Below are positions 36,022-46,985 of a stretch of DNA of 64,000 bases, piece by piece. The translations under genes were made by a program, and so were the position numbers. The DNA is taken from assembly GCA_964434535.1 (NCBI GenBank), contig CAYSWA010000008.1, positions 31,915 to 95,914 on the forward strand. The letters are read 5' to 3'. Under the pieces are notes generated by a model. The model worked only from the letters and a program-made list of their open reading frames with translations. It did not search any database and was not told the DNA's origin. Source of the stretch: SM23-32 sp964434535. Lineage in GTDB: Bacteria > Planctomycetota > Brocadiia > SM23-32. Numbering within the stretch: the stretch's first letter is position 1; each line of letters starts with the position of its first letter.

Positions 36022-36735
36022 TTGCGCATCCCCATCAGCAGGCACGGCCTCGGCACCATAGCCGTCGGCAGCGTTCTGCTGGCGGCGGTGGCGGCCATCT
36101 GCGCGTGGGCCTGGCCGCCGGCGGGCGCCGTGCCGGCGCTCGCCTGGGTGGCGCTGGTCGCCTTCTTCCGCGACCCGGAGCGGCGCGCCGACTGCGAGCC
36201 CGCCGACCTGCTCAGCCCGGCCGACGGCACGGTGCGGGACGTCGACCTGGTCGAGCCCCCCGCCTTCCTGGACGGGGCGGCCGTCCGCGTCGGCATCTTC
36301 ATGTCGCTGTTCGACGTGCACGTGAACCGCTCGCCGGCGGGCGGCACGGTCCGCTGGGTCAGCCACCATCCCGGCGGGCACAGCGACGCGCGCTCCGAGG
36401 CGGCCCTGCGGCGCAACGAGCATAGCCTGCTCGGCATCGAGCGTGCGGACGGGCGCCGCGTCCTCATCAACCAGATCGCCGGCCTGGTGGCCCGGCGCAT
36501 CGTCTGTGATGCTTCGCTCGGAGACCGGCTGCGCAAGGGCGAGCGGTTCGGCATGATCAAGTTCGGCAGCCGCGTCGAGCTCTACCTGCCCGCCGCCGAC
36601 CGGTACACGATCCGCGTGAAGCCGGGCGACCGGGTAACGGCCGGGCGCTCGGTGATGGCCACGGGTGCGCCCGCCCTCCGGCCCGCGCCCGCCCTTTCCC
36701 CTGAGGAGACCGCCGAGGATGGCCCGCAGAGCTAA
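36022..36735 (+). CDS. psd: Phosphatidylserine decarboxylase proenzyme, short form
   Basis: 237 residues. Two N-terminal membrane helices (about 8-45) precede the catalytic core: 'FFRDPERR', 'LLSPADGTVRDVD', 'GIFMSLFDVHVNRSPAGGTV' and the self-cleavage site 'MIKFGSRVELYLP', where Ser after Gly becomes the pyruvoyl group. This is the archaeal-type compact enzyme of about 215-240 residues. It makes phosphatidylethanolamine in the membrane. TTG at 36022 has GAGG six bases upstream. Its stop TAA (36733-36735) is also the left target duplication of a 177-bp mobile element. Confidence 0.92.
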   Translation: MRIPISRHGLGTIAVGSVLLAAVAAICAWAWPPAGAVPALAWVALVAFFRDPERRADCEPADLLSPADGTVRDVDLVEPPAFLDGAAVRVGIFMSLFDVHVNRSPAGGTVRWVSHHPGGHSDARSEAALRRNEHSLLGIERADGRRVLINQIAGLVARRIVCDASLGDRLRKGERFGMIKFGSRVELYLPAADRYTIRVKPGDRVTAGRSVMATGAPALRPAPALSPEETAEDGPQS

Positions 36736-39700
36736 GGAGCTATTGCAGAACCCTGACCTACTGCGGCCGGCTGCGAAGCCGGATGGCCGCGTCGTTGCCC
36801 CAGAACGTCCTCAACGTGGCCTCTGGCCACGCCTGCGGGCGTTCTGCGCCAGCCTCCTTGCCCTCCGAGTTCTCGCTCGGCCTCGCTACGGACATGGTTC
36901 TGCAATAGCTCCTAAGCACCACCTGATCGCAATCGTCCTGGCCGCGCTACTGGCGCAAGTGGCCCTCGCGTCCGAAGAAGCGACCCCGCCAGACCCTTCG
37001 GCGCCACTGGCCATCATCGAGGCCGCCCGCCGGGCGGCCGAGACCCTCGAGGTGGCGCACGCCAGGTCGGACGCGTTGCGGTCCCTCGCCGAGTCCTACG
37101 CGGCGCTCGGCGCGCGCGAGGAGGCGTCGGCGGCGATGGCCGAGGCGATCGAGCTGGCCCTGGAGGCCCCGACGGTCAGGCATCTGCTGCTGACCGCCGG
37201 CGAGGCGAGCGTGCGGGCCGGGCTCTACGAGTCGGCCCTGGCGGCGGCCAGCAAGATGACCTACGGCCCGGACGCGGTGCGCACGCTCTGCGAAGCCGCC
37301 CAGGCGCAGATCGAAGCCGGCCGGCGCGAGGGTGCCCTGGAGGCACTGCGCCGTGCCGCCGAGGCGGCCGCCGCCGCCGTGAAGCCGGGCGAGCCGGCCG
37401 CCCGCGCCTGGAGCCGCATCGCCGTCCTCTACCATCGGGCCGGCCTGGAGGCCGATTTCGAGGAGGCGCTCGGCATGGTCATCGCCGAGGCGCAGAACGA
37501 GACCGGACCGGTGAGGCAGAGCGCGGCCATCGAACACGCCGCCGAGGCGTACCTTGAGGCGGGGCGGCTGGAGAAGGCGCTCGGCCCGGCGCGGGGCGCG
37601 ATGGTGGAGGAGGTGGCCGTCGGCACCACCTGCCGCATCGCCGAGGCATACGCGAAGGCCGGCGATCCCGTGCGGGCGGCCGAGGTGCTCTACTCCGCCG
37701 CCAGCATCGCCCACTCGCCCCCGCAGCCGGAGCGCCGGGTCGGCATGCTCGTCATGGTCGCCGCCTCGTGCCGCGCCATCGGCCGGCGCGACATGCTGCT
37801 GGAGGCGCTGGCCGAGGCGGAGCGCATCTGCCGGGAGGTCGCCGACGACTCCCTTGCGGCCGCCGCGCGCGACAAGCTGCTGAGCGCCTACGCCGCCGCC
37901 GGCGAGCTGGCAGCGGCCGAGCGGGTCGCCGCCGCGGCGAGTAGCCCCGGGCGGATGGCGCATCAGATGCTCGCCATCGCGGTGCGCCACGTCGAGGAGG
38001 GACACTACGCGGAAGCGGTCCGCATCGTCGAGGCGGTCGACCCCCGCTACCGCCGGACCGCCGGGCGCAGCAGGCTCGCCCAGATCGGGATCGCCTACCG
38101 GGAGCTGTGGGGCCTCTCCGTGCCCTGGCACCGGATCATGGGCCTCCAACCCCTCGCCGTGCGTGACGCCGTCCTGGTCGCCTACGCCGAGGCATTCGCC
38201 GAGCGGGGCGACTTCGCGGCGGCCCTCGAACGGGCCGAGGCCATCGCGTTCGTCGTCACCCGCGACGACGCCCTCCTGAAAGTCGCCCGCCACTGCCTGG
38301 CGGACGCAGGCTCGATGGAACAGGCCCGTCCGGCCGTCCAGATACTGGGCCTTCTGACCTCCCCGCACGACCGGCTCCGGCTGCGCACGGCGCTGGCGAC
38401 CAAGAAGGGCGAGCTGGGCAGGACGGCCGACGCGCTGGCCGCGCTGCGCGAGCTGGACAAAGACATCGCGGAGCTGAAGGGGGCCAACGTGCAGGCCGAG
38501 CTGCTGCACCAGGTCGCCATGGGCCTCCACGCCCTCGGCCGCAGCGAAGAGAGCCAGCAGGCCGCCGCCCGTGCCATCGCCGCCGCGATGCAGGTCGGCT
38601 GCGCGAGCTGCCGCGACAACGCCGTCGAGGAGATGTTCGAGCTGCTCTCGGACTCGGCCTACATGGAGCTGGCCGCCGCCGCCGGCCACGAGATCGGACT
38701 GCCGCACCTGCGGGCGGAGAGCCTCCTGCGCACTCTCGAGCTGGCCGGAGAGATCGAACCGGCGCAGCGCGCGGCGCTGCTGCGCGAGCTGCTGGAGGCG
38801 GTGATCCAGGTCCAGGAAACGACCTCCCGCGTGCAGCTCCTGCTGCGCGTGGCACGCGCCTACCACGAGGGCGGCCTCCCCCTCACCGACGCCGAACTGG
38901 CGGCGCTGCAGCAGGCCGGCGCGCCGCCGGCCGAGGAGCCGCCGGCCCTCGAGGACCCCCTGCTGCGCGCGGCCCACCGCACGGCCGGCGGCATCGGCGA
39001 GCCGGCCGCCAGGGTGAGGGCGCTGATCGCGGTCGCCAGGGCATGCGCCGACATGGGGCACCAGCAGGCGGCGGCCGAGCTCCGGGACGACGCCGAGCGG
39101 ATCGCCAGGAAGCTGGCCGATCCCCGCCGCCGCGGCGAGCTGCTCGCCGCCGTGCACGACGCCACGGGCCCCTCCGATAGCGCCGAACAGAGGGACGCCC
39201 CGCAGAAGGCCGGCCTCGAGGCGGAAGACGCGGCCCGCCAGCAAGACCCGGAGGCCCGCGCCCGGGGCCTGCTGCGCATGGCGCGGGAGGAGCGCGACCT
39301 GCCCGGCGCCGAGCGGGAGCGGCTGCTGCGGGAGGCGCTCGCCGCCGCCCTGGAGACGCGCGCGGCCCAGACGCGGGTGGCGCTGCTCGTCGAGCTGGCC
39401 CGCGCCTTCGACGCGGCCGGGCTCCAGGTGACGCAGGCCGAACGCGAGGCGCTGGAGAAGTCCCCCCTCTCGGCCGCGGCCGAACGCCGGCCGATCCCCG
39501 AGCTGCGCAGCGGGCGGCCCGGCGTCGCCCAGCTCGTCTACTTCGACCGGCCCGGCTGCCCCCTCTGCGACGAGGTGAAGGCGCTGCTCCCGGAGCTGGA
39601 GCGGATGTTCCCCGGCCTGGCGCTGCGCAAGATGAACCTGTCCGAGCCGGAGGCGACGCGCCTGAACATGGCGATCTGCGAGGCGCTCGACGTCCCGGCC

Positions 39701-40594
39701 GAGCAGCGGCTGGTCGCCCCGTCGGTCTTCTCCGCGCGGGGCGGGCTGATCGGGGCCGAGATCTCTCTCAGCTCGATGGCCGAGCTGGCCGCCGCCGCCG
39801 AGGGGCTCCCCTCCCCCGCCGTAGCCCACGGCGGCGGGCAGGGGTCCGACGGGCAGATCGAGCACCTCTACCAGGGGCTGCGCCTGCCCGTGGTCGTCGC
39901 CGCCGGGCTGCTGGACGGCATCAATCCCTGCGCCTTCACCGTGATCATCTTCTTCCTGGCCTACCTGGCGCACGTGGGCCGGGACCGGCGCCAGATCGCG
40001 ACGGCGGGCGTCGTCTTCACGGCGGCTGTCTTCGTCACTTACCTGGCGATCGGCGCGGGGCTGGCGGGCGTGCTCACGGCGGCGGCCGCGTGGTCGGCGA
40101 GGGTGCAGAAGGCGATCTACGCCGTCACCGCCGCGCTGGCCCTGCTGGCGGCCGCGCTGAGCCTGCGGGACGGGCTGCGGGCCATGGCGGGGCGCACCAC
40201 GGAGCTGACCCTCGCCCTGCCGGAGGCGCTCCAGAGCCGCATCCGCCGCACGATCTCCCGCCGCACGCGCATGGGGCTGACGGTCGCCGCGACGGCCGTG
40301 CTCGGCGGGGTGGTGGCGCTGTTCGAGTTCCCCTGCACGGGGCAGGTCTACGCGCCGGTCATCGTCTACGTGCTCCACCACTCGCCGGGGCGGCTGTGGG
40401 GGCCGCTCGGCTGGCTGGTGCTCTACAACGTCTGCTTCATCGCGCCGCTGGTGGTGGTCTTCGTGGCGGTGATCTTCGGGCTCACCTCGGAGCGGCTCAC
40501 CGCCTGGTTCCGCCGCCACCTGGCCGCGACCAAGCTCGCCATGGCGGCGCTGTTCGCCGCGCTCGGCCTCTTCATGCTCAGCTACCTGCTCTGA
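36719..40594 (+). CDS. TPR - thioredoxin-like - DsbD/CcdA transmembrane fusion, N-terminus altered by a mobile element
   Basis: 1291 residues. The ATG overlaps psd by 17 bases. Residues 1-6 'MARRAK' and 67-84 'HHLIAIVLAALLAQVALA' would together form a normal signal peptide, but residues 7-66 are translated from an inserted 177-bp element plus 3-bp duplication. Residues about 100-930 are helical TPR-like repeats of Ala/Glu/Arg type. Near 946 is 'YFDRPGCPLCDEVKALLPEL', a thioredoxin/glutaredoxin-type CPLC site. From about 1056 six or more membrane helices follow, with 'GINPCAFTVIIFFLAYLAHV' and 'FEFPCTGQVYAPVI', the Cys pair of DsbD/CcdA electron carriers. It may pass reducing power across the membrane. 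Overlap with psd shows cotranscription. Confidence 0.85.
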   Translation: MARRAKELLQNPDLLRPAAKPDGRVVAPERPQRGLWPRLRAFCASLLALRVLARPRYGHGSAIAPKHHLIAIVLAALLAQVALASEEATPPDPSAPLAIIEAARRAAETLEVAHARSDALRSLAESYAALGAREEASAAMAEAIELALEAPTVRHLLLTAGEASVRAGLYESALAAASKMTYGPDAVRTLCEAAQAQIEAGRREGALEALRRAAEAAAAAVKPGEPAARAWSRIAVLYHRAGLEADFEEALGMVIAEAQNETGPVRQSAAIEHAAEAYLEAGRLEKALGPARGAMVEEVAVGTTCRIAEAYAKAGDPVRAAEVLYSAASIAHSPPQPERRVGMLVMVAASCRAIGRRDMLLEALAEAERICREVADDSLAAAARDKLLSAYAAAGELAAAERVAAAASSPGRMAHQMLAIAVRHVEEGHYAEAVRIVEAVDPRYRRTAGRSRLAQIGIAYRELWGLSVPWHRIMGLQPLAVRDAVLVAYAEAFAERGDFAAALERAEAIAFVVTRDDALLKVARHCLADAGSMEQARPAVQILGLLTSPHDRLRLRTALATKKGELGRTADALAALRELDKDIAELKGANVQAELLHQVAMGLHALGRSEESQQAAARAIAAAMQVGCASCRDNAVEEMFELLSDSAYMELAAAAGHEIGLPHLRAESLLRTLELAGEIEPAQRAALLRELLEAVIQVQETTSRVQLLLRVARAYHEGGLPLTDAELAALQQAGAPPAEEPPALEDPLLRAAHRTAGGIGEPAARVRALIAVARACADMGHQQAAAELRDDAERIARKLADPRRRGELLAAVHDATGPSDSAEQRDAPQKAGLEAEDAARQQDPEARARGLLRMAREERDLPGAERERLLREALAAALETRAAQTRVALLVELARAFDAAGLQVTQAEREALEKSPLSAAAERRPIPELRSGRPGVAQLVYFDRPGCPLCDEVKALLPELERMFPGLALRKMNLSEPEATRLNMAICEALDVPAEQRLVAPSVFSARGGLIGAEISLSSMAELAAAAEGLPSPAVAHGGGQGSDGQIEHLYQGLRLPVVVAAGLLDGINPCAFTVIIFFLAYLAHVGRDRRQIATAGVVFTAAVFVTYLAIGAGLAGVLTAAAAWSARVQKAIYAVTAALALLAAALSLRDGLRAMAGRTTELTLALPEALQSRIRRTISRRTRMGLTVAATAVLGGVVALFEFPCTGQVYAPVIVYVLHHSPGRLWGPLGWLVLYNVCFIAPLVVVFVAVIFGLTSERLTAWFRRHLAATKLAMAALFAALGLFMLSYLL
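36736..36912 (+). mobile_element. 177-bp MITE-like element, copy A, inside the TPR-DsbD gene
   Basis: Perfect terminal inverted repeats begin GGAGCTATTGCAGAACC and end with the complement. The element is flanked by a TAA direct repeat (36733-36735 and 36913-36915). A second copy at 57942-58118, inverted, differs at only 2 of 177 positions. It encodes no transposase, so it must move in trans. Some IS5-family groups make TNA duplications, so an IS5-like parent is possible. The insert (180 bases with the duplication) keeps the reading frame. Confidence 0.9.
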
Positions 40595-40610
40595 GCGCGG
40601 GGGCCCCGGC

Positions 40611-41333
40611 TCAGATCGGCTCGCGGCGCACGTCGATGCCCGGGCCGCTGACCCAGCGCGACTCGTCCGAGGCGAAGAAGACGGCCGCCCGCGCGACCTG
40701 CTCCGGCTCGAGCAGCCCCGAGCGGTCCTCGTCGGGGAAGTTCTCGCGCCGCTGGTCGGTGTCGGTCGGGCCGGGGCAGATCACGTTGCAGCGGATGCCG
40801 TAAGGGCGGCCCTCCTTGGCGAGCGCGTCGGCGAGGCCCATCACGGCGAACTTGCCGGCGCAGTAGGCGCTCCAGCCGGCGTGCGCCCGGCGGCCCGAGC
40901 CGCTGGAGATCATGATGATGCTCCCGCCGCCGTCCTTCAGGTGCGGCCAGGCGGCGCGTGTGACGTGGTAGACGCCGACCAGGTTCACCTGGATCATCGC
41001 CTCCCACTGCTCGGGCGGCATCTGGTCGATGTCTCCCAGCGAGGCGATGCCGGCGGCGTTGACCAGCACGTCGAGCCCGCCGAGCCGGCGCACGGCCTCG
41101 CCCACGGCCCCCTCGACCTGGGCGCGCTCCCGCACGTCGGCCGCCACGGCCACGATGCGCACGCCCTCCAGCTCCGCGCGCAACTGCCGCCCGGCGCGCG
41201 TCACGCGGTCGGGGTTCTTGCTGAGGATGGCCACCGAGGCGCCCTGCCGGGCGAACTGGACGGCTGTCGCCCGCCCGATGCCCCGGCTGCCGCCCGTCAC
41301 CAGCGCCCGCTTCCCGGCCAGTCGGTTGCCCAT
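40611..41333 (-). CDS. Short-chain dehydrogenase/reductase
   Basis: 240 residues, a full-length classical SDR. Cofactor motif 'TGGSRGIGRA' (residues 14-23), 'NAAG' near 92 and catalytic Ser plus 'YCAGK' (about 155-159) are all present, so it is an active NAD(P)-dependent oxidoreductase. Resemblance is highest to 3-oxoacyl-ACP reductase-like SDRs, but no FabG context is present, so the substrate is open. It follows the UroD-like gene by 60 bases on the same strand. Confidence 0.92.
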   Translation of the reverse strand: MGNRLAGKRALVTGGSRGIGRATAVQFARQGASVAILSKNPDRVTRAGRQLRAELEGVRIVAVAADVRERAQVEGAVGEAVRRLGGLDVLVNAAGIASLGDIDQMPPEQWEAMIQVNLVGVYHVTRAAWPHLKDGGGSIIMISSGSGRRAHAGWSAYCAGKFAVMGLADALAKEGRPYGIRCNVICPGPTDTDQRRENFPDEDRSGLLEPEQVARAAVFFASDESRWVSGPGIDVRREPI

Positions 41334-41393
41334 GGTCGTCGCCTTCCATCGCTGCGGGAGTACGGCGTCAAGTTCGGCCCGGCTCGCGCGGCC

Positions 41394-42401
41394 TCAGCCG
41401 ACGGGCACCGGCTCGGGCAGCGGCCGGCCGTAGAGTTCCGCGGAGACGCGGCTGAAGGCGCGGTACATGGCCATCTTCGCCCCGGGGGTGGCGCCGATCG
41501 CCTTGCCGTCCCCGTAATCGCTGAGCACGAAGCCGCCCTCGGCGCTCATCCAGTGCTCCGCGAGGGCGCGGGCGTCGGCCTCGATGCGGGCCGCATCGCC
41601 GCTCGGTAGAGTGGCCTGGATGTCGGCGAGCGACTCGAAGGTGATCCGGCCGCGGTATCGCTCGCCCATCTCCTCAATGCCGAGGGCGCGCGGCTGCTGG
41701 AGGTTCACCGCGTCGACGCCCGCCTCGATGTAGCCCTCCACGATCTCGTTGACCTTGCCGCAGGAGTGGACCCAGACGTCCTGGCCGCCCGCGTGCATGG
41801 CCTCGAAGAGGCGCCGGTAGCGGGGCAGGAAGAACTCGCGCCACAGCTCGATCGAGACGAACGCGGCGCTCTGGGTGCCCCAGTCGTCGGTCATGCTGAA
41901 GGAATGGAGTCGCTGGCCGAAGCGCTCCTGGCAGTTGCGCACCAGGCACAGGTGCGTCTCCACGATCTTCTCGGCGAGGGCGGCGGCGTTCTCGCGATCT
42001 ACCAGCAGGCCGGCCAGCACGTTCTCGAATCCGGCCAGGGCGTGCATGCGCTCGAAGAGGACCATGAAGATGCCGACCTGGCTGTAGCGGTCCCCGCGCT
42101 CGGCGGCCCTGAGCGCCTCCTCGCAGTCCTCATAGCGCCAGTCCTCGTTGTAGTCGGGCGGGCGGAGCTTCCCGTGCTCGCCGAGGTCGGCCAGGGGGTG
42201 CCCCTTCGGCTGGCCCATGTTCTGCACGTCGGTGAAGTGCCACGCGCAGCCCCACTCGTCGACGCCGGGCGCGGGGCCGGCCGTCTTGACGGGGATCCAT
42301 GCGGTGTCGTCGCGCCCGAAGCAGCCCATGCGCACCGGCAGGCGCTCGGGGCCCTCGAAGCGGAGGGCCGCCTGGACGATCTCCCTCGGGCTCTGACTCA
42401 C
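41394..42401 (-). CDS. Uroporphyrinogen decarboxylase-like (MtaA-type) protein
   Basis: 335 residues of the UroD/MtaA superfamily. 'WVHSCGKVNEIVEGYIEAGV' carries the His-x-Cys pattern used for zinc in corrinoid methyltransferases, followed by 'DAVNLQQPRALG'. It is shorter and more divergent than HemE and lacks the HemE N-terminal signature, so heme synthesis is unlikely. Methyl transfer or an unknown catabolic role is possible. GTG at 42401 is preferred; an ATG at 42428 would add nine residues but has no ribosome site. Confidence 0.8.
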   Translation of the reverse strand: MSQSPREIVQAALRFEGPERLPVRMGCFGRDDTAWIPVKTAGPAPGVDEWGCAWHFTDVQNMGQPKGHPLADLGEHGKLRPPDYNEDWRYEDCEEALRAAERGDRYSQVGIFMVLFERMHALAGFENVLAGLLVDRENAAALAEKIVETHLCLVRNCQERFGQRLHSFSMTDDWGTQSAAFVSIELWREFFLPRYRRLFEAMHAGGQDVWVHSCGKVNEIVEGYIEAGVDAVNLQQPRALGIEEMGERYRGRITFESLADIQATLPSGDAARIEADARALAEHWMSAEGGFVLSDYGDGKAIGATPGAKMAMYRAFSRVSAELYGRPLPEPVPVG

Positions 42402-42434
42402 GGTTCCTGCCACCTCCCCTCGGGCCATTGCGCC

Positions 42435-42467
42435 ATTCCACAGGCATTCCACAGGCATTCTACAGGC
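42435..42467. repeat. Three tandem copies of an 11-bp unit
   Basis: ATTCCACAGGC occurs at 42435-42445 and 42446-42456, with ATTCTACAGGC at 42457-42467. It lies between the divergent UroD-like and thioesterase genes and contains the probable -10 box of the UroD-like promoter. Confidence 0.85.
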
Positions 42468-42485
42468 GCCCGCCCGGCCGGTAAA
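42457..42485 (-). promoter_or_regulatory. Possible sigma-70 promoter for the UroD-like gene
   Basis: Minus strand TTTACC (42485-42480), 17 bases, TAGAAT (42462-42457). The spacing is ideal but the -35 box is weak. Confidence 0.45.
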
Positions 42486-42570
42486 GCGGGCCGAAGGACC
42501 GCCTGCGCTGGAAGCCGAGCCCGCGATGGACGACAATGCGGGGGCCCGCCCACTGACGAGGAACCCGGCC

Positions 42571-42939
42571 ATGCCCCGCGACCTGGAGCACCACCTCATC
42601 GTCCGCCAGGAGCACCTGAACCAGTACGGCAGCCTCTTCGGCGGCGTTGTGCTCGCCGTCATCGACGAGCTGGCCTTCATCGCCTGCTCACGCCGCTACC
42701 CGGGGCGCAACTTCGTCACGCGCGCCGTGCTCGACGCCGAGTTCACCGCGCCGGCCTACCTGGGGGATATGCTGGAGTTCGGCTTCGGCATCGAGCACGT
42801 GGGCAAGAGCTCCGTGCACGTGCGGGTCGAGGTGCTGGTGCGCGACGGCAGCGGCGGGCGGCCCGAGCGCACCTTCGACGGCACGGTGGTGATGGTCTGC
42901 GTCGACGCCGACGGCGAGCCGGTGCCCGTCGGCCGCTGA
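42571..42939 (+). CDS. Acyl-CoA thioesterase, hotdog fold
   Basis: 122 residues. 'NQYGSLFGGVVLAVIDELAF' is the conserved helix of YciA/BFIT-type thioesterases (family N-x-G-x-x-F/HGG). The strand 'VTRAVLDAEFTAPAYLGD' follows. It should hydrolyse acyl-CoA esters in the cytosol. ATG at 42571 has GAGGA eight bases upstream; an in-frame ATG at 42526 has no ribosome site. Chain-length preference cannot be read from the sequence. Confidence 0.88.
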   Translation: MPRDLEHHLIVRQEHLNQYGSLFGGVVLAVIDELAFIACSRRYPGRNFVTRAVLDAEFTAPAYLGDMLEFGFGIEHVGKSSVHVRVEVLVRDGSGGRPERTFDGTVVMVCVDADGEPVPVGR

Positions 42940-42949
42940 AGGGCGCCCG

Positions 42950-43783
42950 TCAGAGCAGGGACGAGAGGTACGCGAAATCCTCCCGCAGCTTCTGCCGCGT
43001 GGTGATGCCGACCGGCCGGCAGGCGTAGCCGCCGCGGAAGTCCTCAATGTCCAGGAACCCCTCGTAGCCGACGGCGCGGAGCCCGTCGATCACGGCCGGC
43101 CACTCGACCAGCCCCTCCGCCAGCGGCGCGTTCTCCATCCGCCAGCCGCCGCCGTCCGCTGGCACCCAGCGGCCGTCCTTGACGTGCACGTGGCAGAGGT
43201 AGGGCCCGAGGATCTCCAGCCCCATGCGCCAGTTCTCCATGCCCTCGCGGATCATGTTGCCCGGGTCGAACATGGCGCCGATCCGCTCGGGGTCGCGCCC
43301 CTCCAGCAGGCGGCGCGTGCCGGATGCGCTGGCGCTGATCAGCCCGTTGTGCAACTCGACGACGGCCCGCACGCCGATCTCTCCCGCCAGGTCCTCCACC
43401 CGGGCGTAGGCCTCGCGCGCCCGGGCCAGCAGCTCGTCGTAGGGCTCCGAGCCGTCGTAGCGGGGCGCCATCACGCGGATGGCGGGCGAGCCGACCAGCC
43501 GGGCCACGTCCATGTAGAGGCGGACCTTGTCGGGCTCGAAGCAGTTGCAGCGCGTCCCCAGGCAGGGGACCTCGAGCCCGTGCCGCTCGGCGGCGGCGCG
43601 GGCGGCGCCGGCGGTGGCCTCCAGCTCGTCGGTGCTCACGTGCCACTTCGCGCCCCCGTCCCAGACGGCGTTCGGGTAGTCAACGGTCCATTCGATCGCC
43701 TCGTAGCCGATCTCGGCGGCGAGCGCCGCCGCCTCCTCGATGCGGTAGTCGGGCGTGACCAGCGAGTAGACGCCGAGCTTCAT
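42950..43783 (-). CDS. Sugar phosphate isomerase/epimerase-like TIM barrel
   Basis: 277 residues of the xylose-isomerase-like AP endonuclease 2 superfamily. Visible are 'MKLGVYSLVTPDYRIEEAAA', 'EIGYEAIEWTVDY', the metal ligands around 'VVELHNG' and 'CHVHVKDGRW', and 'EGFLDIEDFRGG' at the end. Such proteins are abundant in planctomycetes and often of unknown substrate. ATG at 43783 follows AAAGGAG. A sigma-70 type promoter precedes it. It is divergent from recG. Confidence 0.85.
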   Translation of the reverse strand: MKLGVYSLVTPDYRIEEAAALAAEIGYEAIEWTVDYPNAVWDGGAKWHVSTDELEATAGAARAAAERHGLEVPCLGTRCNCFEPDKVRLYMDVARLVGSPAIRVMAPRYDGSEPYDELLARAREAYARVEDLAGEIGVRAVVELHNGLISASASGTRRLLEGRDPERIGAMFDPGNMIREGMENWRMGLEILGPYLCHVHVKDGRWVPADGGGWRMENAPLAEGLVEWPAVIDGLRAVGYEGFLDIEDFRGGYACRPVGITTRQKLREDFAYLSSLL

Positions 43784-43811
43784 GCGGGCTCCTTTCCCGG
43801 GTGGACACGGC

Positions 43812-43841
43812 ATTATAGGCCGGCCCGGCGGGAGCCGTCAA
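43812..43841 (-). promoter_or_regulatory. Sigma-70 promoter for the isomerase-like gene
   Basis: Minus strand TTGACG (43841-43836), 18 bases, TATAAT (43817-43812). One mismatch to consensus in total. The predicted start is near 43804, about 20 bases before the ATG. Confidence 0.85.
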
Positions 43842-43913
43842 AGCGGCCGCTGGGAAGGGCGCCGCCCATGTGCTATAAACCCCTCAGAGCATCGCCCCAA
43901 CCGGAGCCGCACG

Positions 43914-46010
<2,097 letters not shown>

Positions 46011-46018
46011 GGGGGCGG

Positions 46019-46477
46019 CTACTGCGCCTCGGGGACGGCGCGCAGGGCCCGGTCGCGGAACCGCTCGGCCCGCTGGCGGATCTGCTCCACGCGCACGTCG
46101 GCGGGGACCTCGTCGGGCGCGGCCGGCTCGAGCACGAAGGTGGGCACCGGGTGCTCGTCGACGATGCGCAGGGGGTAGAGCACCTCGAAGACGAAGTCGA
46201 TGGGGAAGGTCTCGTACCACGGCGCCCGGAACTCCGCGACTTGCTCCTGCTCCCGGTAGCTGAGCCGGTCGGCCGCGTCGCGCAGCGGCCCGACGCGGAT
46301 GCGCCGCACGCCGTAGTGCGCGAAGGGATGGTCGAGCGGGGTCTCGCCCACGTATTGCTCGTCCACGTAGACCGGCGCCCCCGGCGGCTCGGAGCGGATC
46401 AGCATCTTCCGCTCGACGCAGCCCCAGAGCGCAAGCGCGGCCAGAGAGGCGAGCAGCGCTGAAGTGCCTCGGCTCAT
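46019..46477 (-). CDS. PEGA-domain lipoprotein
   Basis: 152 residues. Signal peptide with lipobox 'ALALWGC' (Cys at about 20). The PEGA domain follows: 'SEPPGAPVYVDEQYVGETPL'. PEGA domains are found in surface proteins of many bacteria. The rest is charged. It overlaps the phosphoesterase start by 4 bases and is last in a four-gene operon. Likely anchored to the inner or outer membrane; function unknown. Confidence 0.82.
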   Translation of the reverse strand: MSRGTSALLASLAALALWGCVERKMLIRSEPPGAPVYVDEQYVGETPLDHPFAHYGVRRIRVGPLRDAADRLSYREQEQVAEFRAPWYETFPIDFVFEVLYPLRIVDEHPVPTFVLEPAAPDEVPADVRVEQIRQRAERFRDRALRAVPEAQ

Positions 46478-46968
46478 ATCTCTACTGTCTCCTGCGGGCC
46501 GACCTCGAGGATCTCCGCCCTCAGCACGCTCAGCTCGACCAGCGCCACCGTCGAGCGCCCGGTGAGCCAGCCGCCGGCCTCGCCCGGGTTCAGCAGCAGC
46601 GGCTCGCCCCCCGCGACCCGCGCCCGGTGCGTGTGGCCGTGGATCAGCAGGTCCACCCCCTCGCGCGGGACGTCGGCCAGGTCATCCGGGTCGTGGCCGA
46701 CCACGATGGTGCGGCCGCCGAGTGTGAAGCGGTGGGGCGGCTCGAACAGCTCGGCGCAGAGGCCGGCGAGCCCCGCCCGCTCCCCGTCGTTGTTCCCGAA
46801 AACGCCCATCAGGGGGATGCCGGGCTTCATCAGCACCTTCAGCGTGAAGGGCGCCACGAAGTCGCCCGCGTGGACGACGGCCTCGGCGCCGCGCCCCACC
46901 AGCAGCCCGACGGCGGCGGCGGCCATCGGCAGGTTGTCGTGCGTGTCGCAGATGACGCCGATCAGCAT
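46474..46968 (-). CDS. YfcE/MJ0936-type metallophosphoesterase
   Basis: 164 residues. Calcineurin-like phosphoesterase motifs: 'GVICDTHDNLP' (D-x-H), 'VVHAGDF' (GD), 'GVFGNNDGE' (GNND) and 'LIHGHTHRARV' (GH-x-H). All metal ligands are present, so it should hydrolyse phosphodiesters or phosphomonoesters with Mn or similar metals. ATG at 46968 has GAGG six bases upstream. It is preceded by the beta-propeller gene (17 bases) and followed by the PEGA lipoprotein. Confidence 0.92.
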   Translation of the reverse strand: MLIGVICDTHDNLPMAAAAVGLLVGRGAEAVVHAGDFVAPFTLKVLMKPGIPLMGVFGNNDGERAGLAGLCAELFEPPHRFTLGGRTIVVGHDPDDLADVPREGVDLLIHGHTHRARVAGGEPLLLNPGEAGGWLTGRSTVALVELSVLRAEILEVGPQETVEI

Positions 46969-46985
46969 GTCGATCCTCGCGGCGC

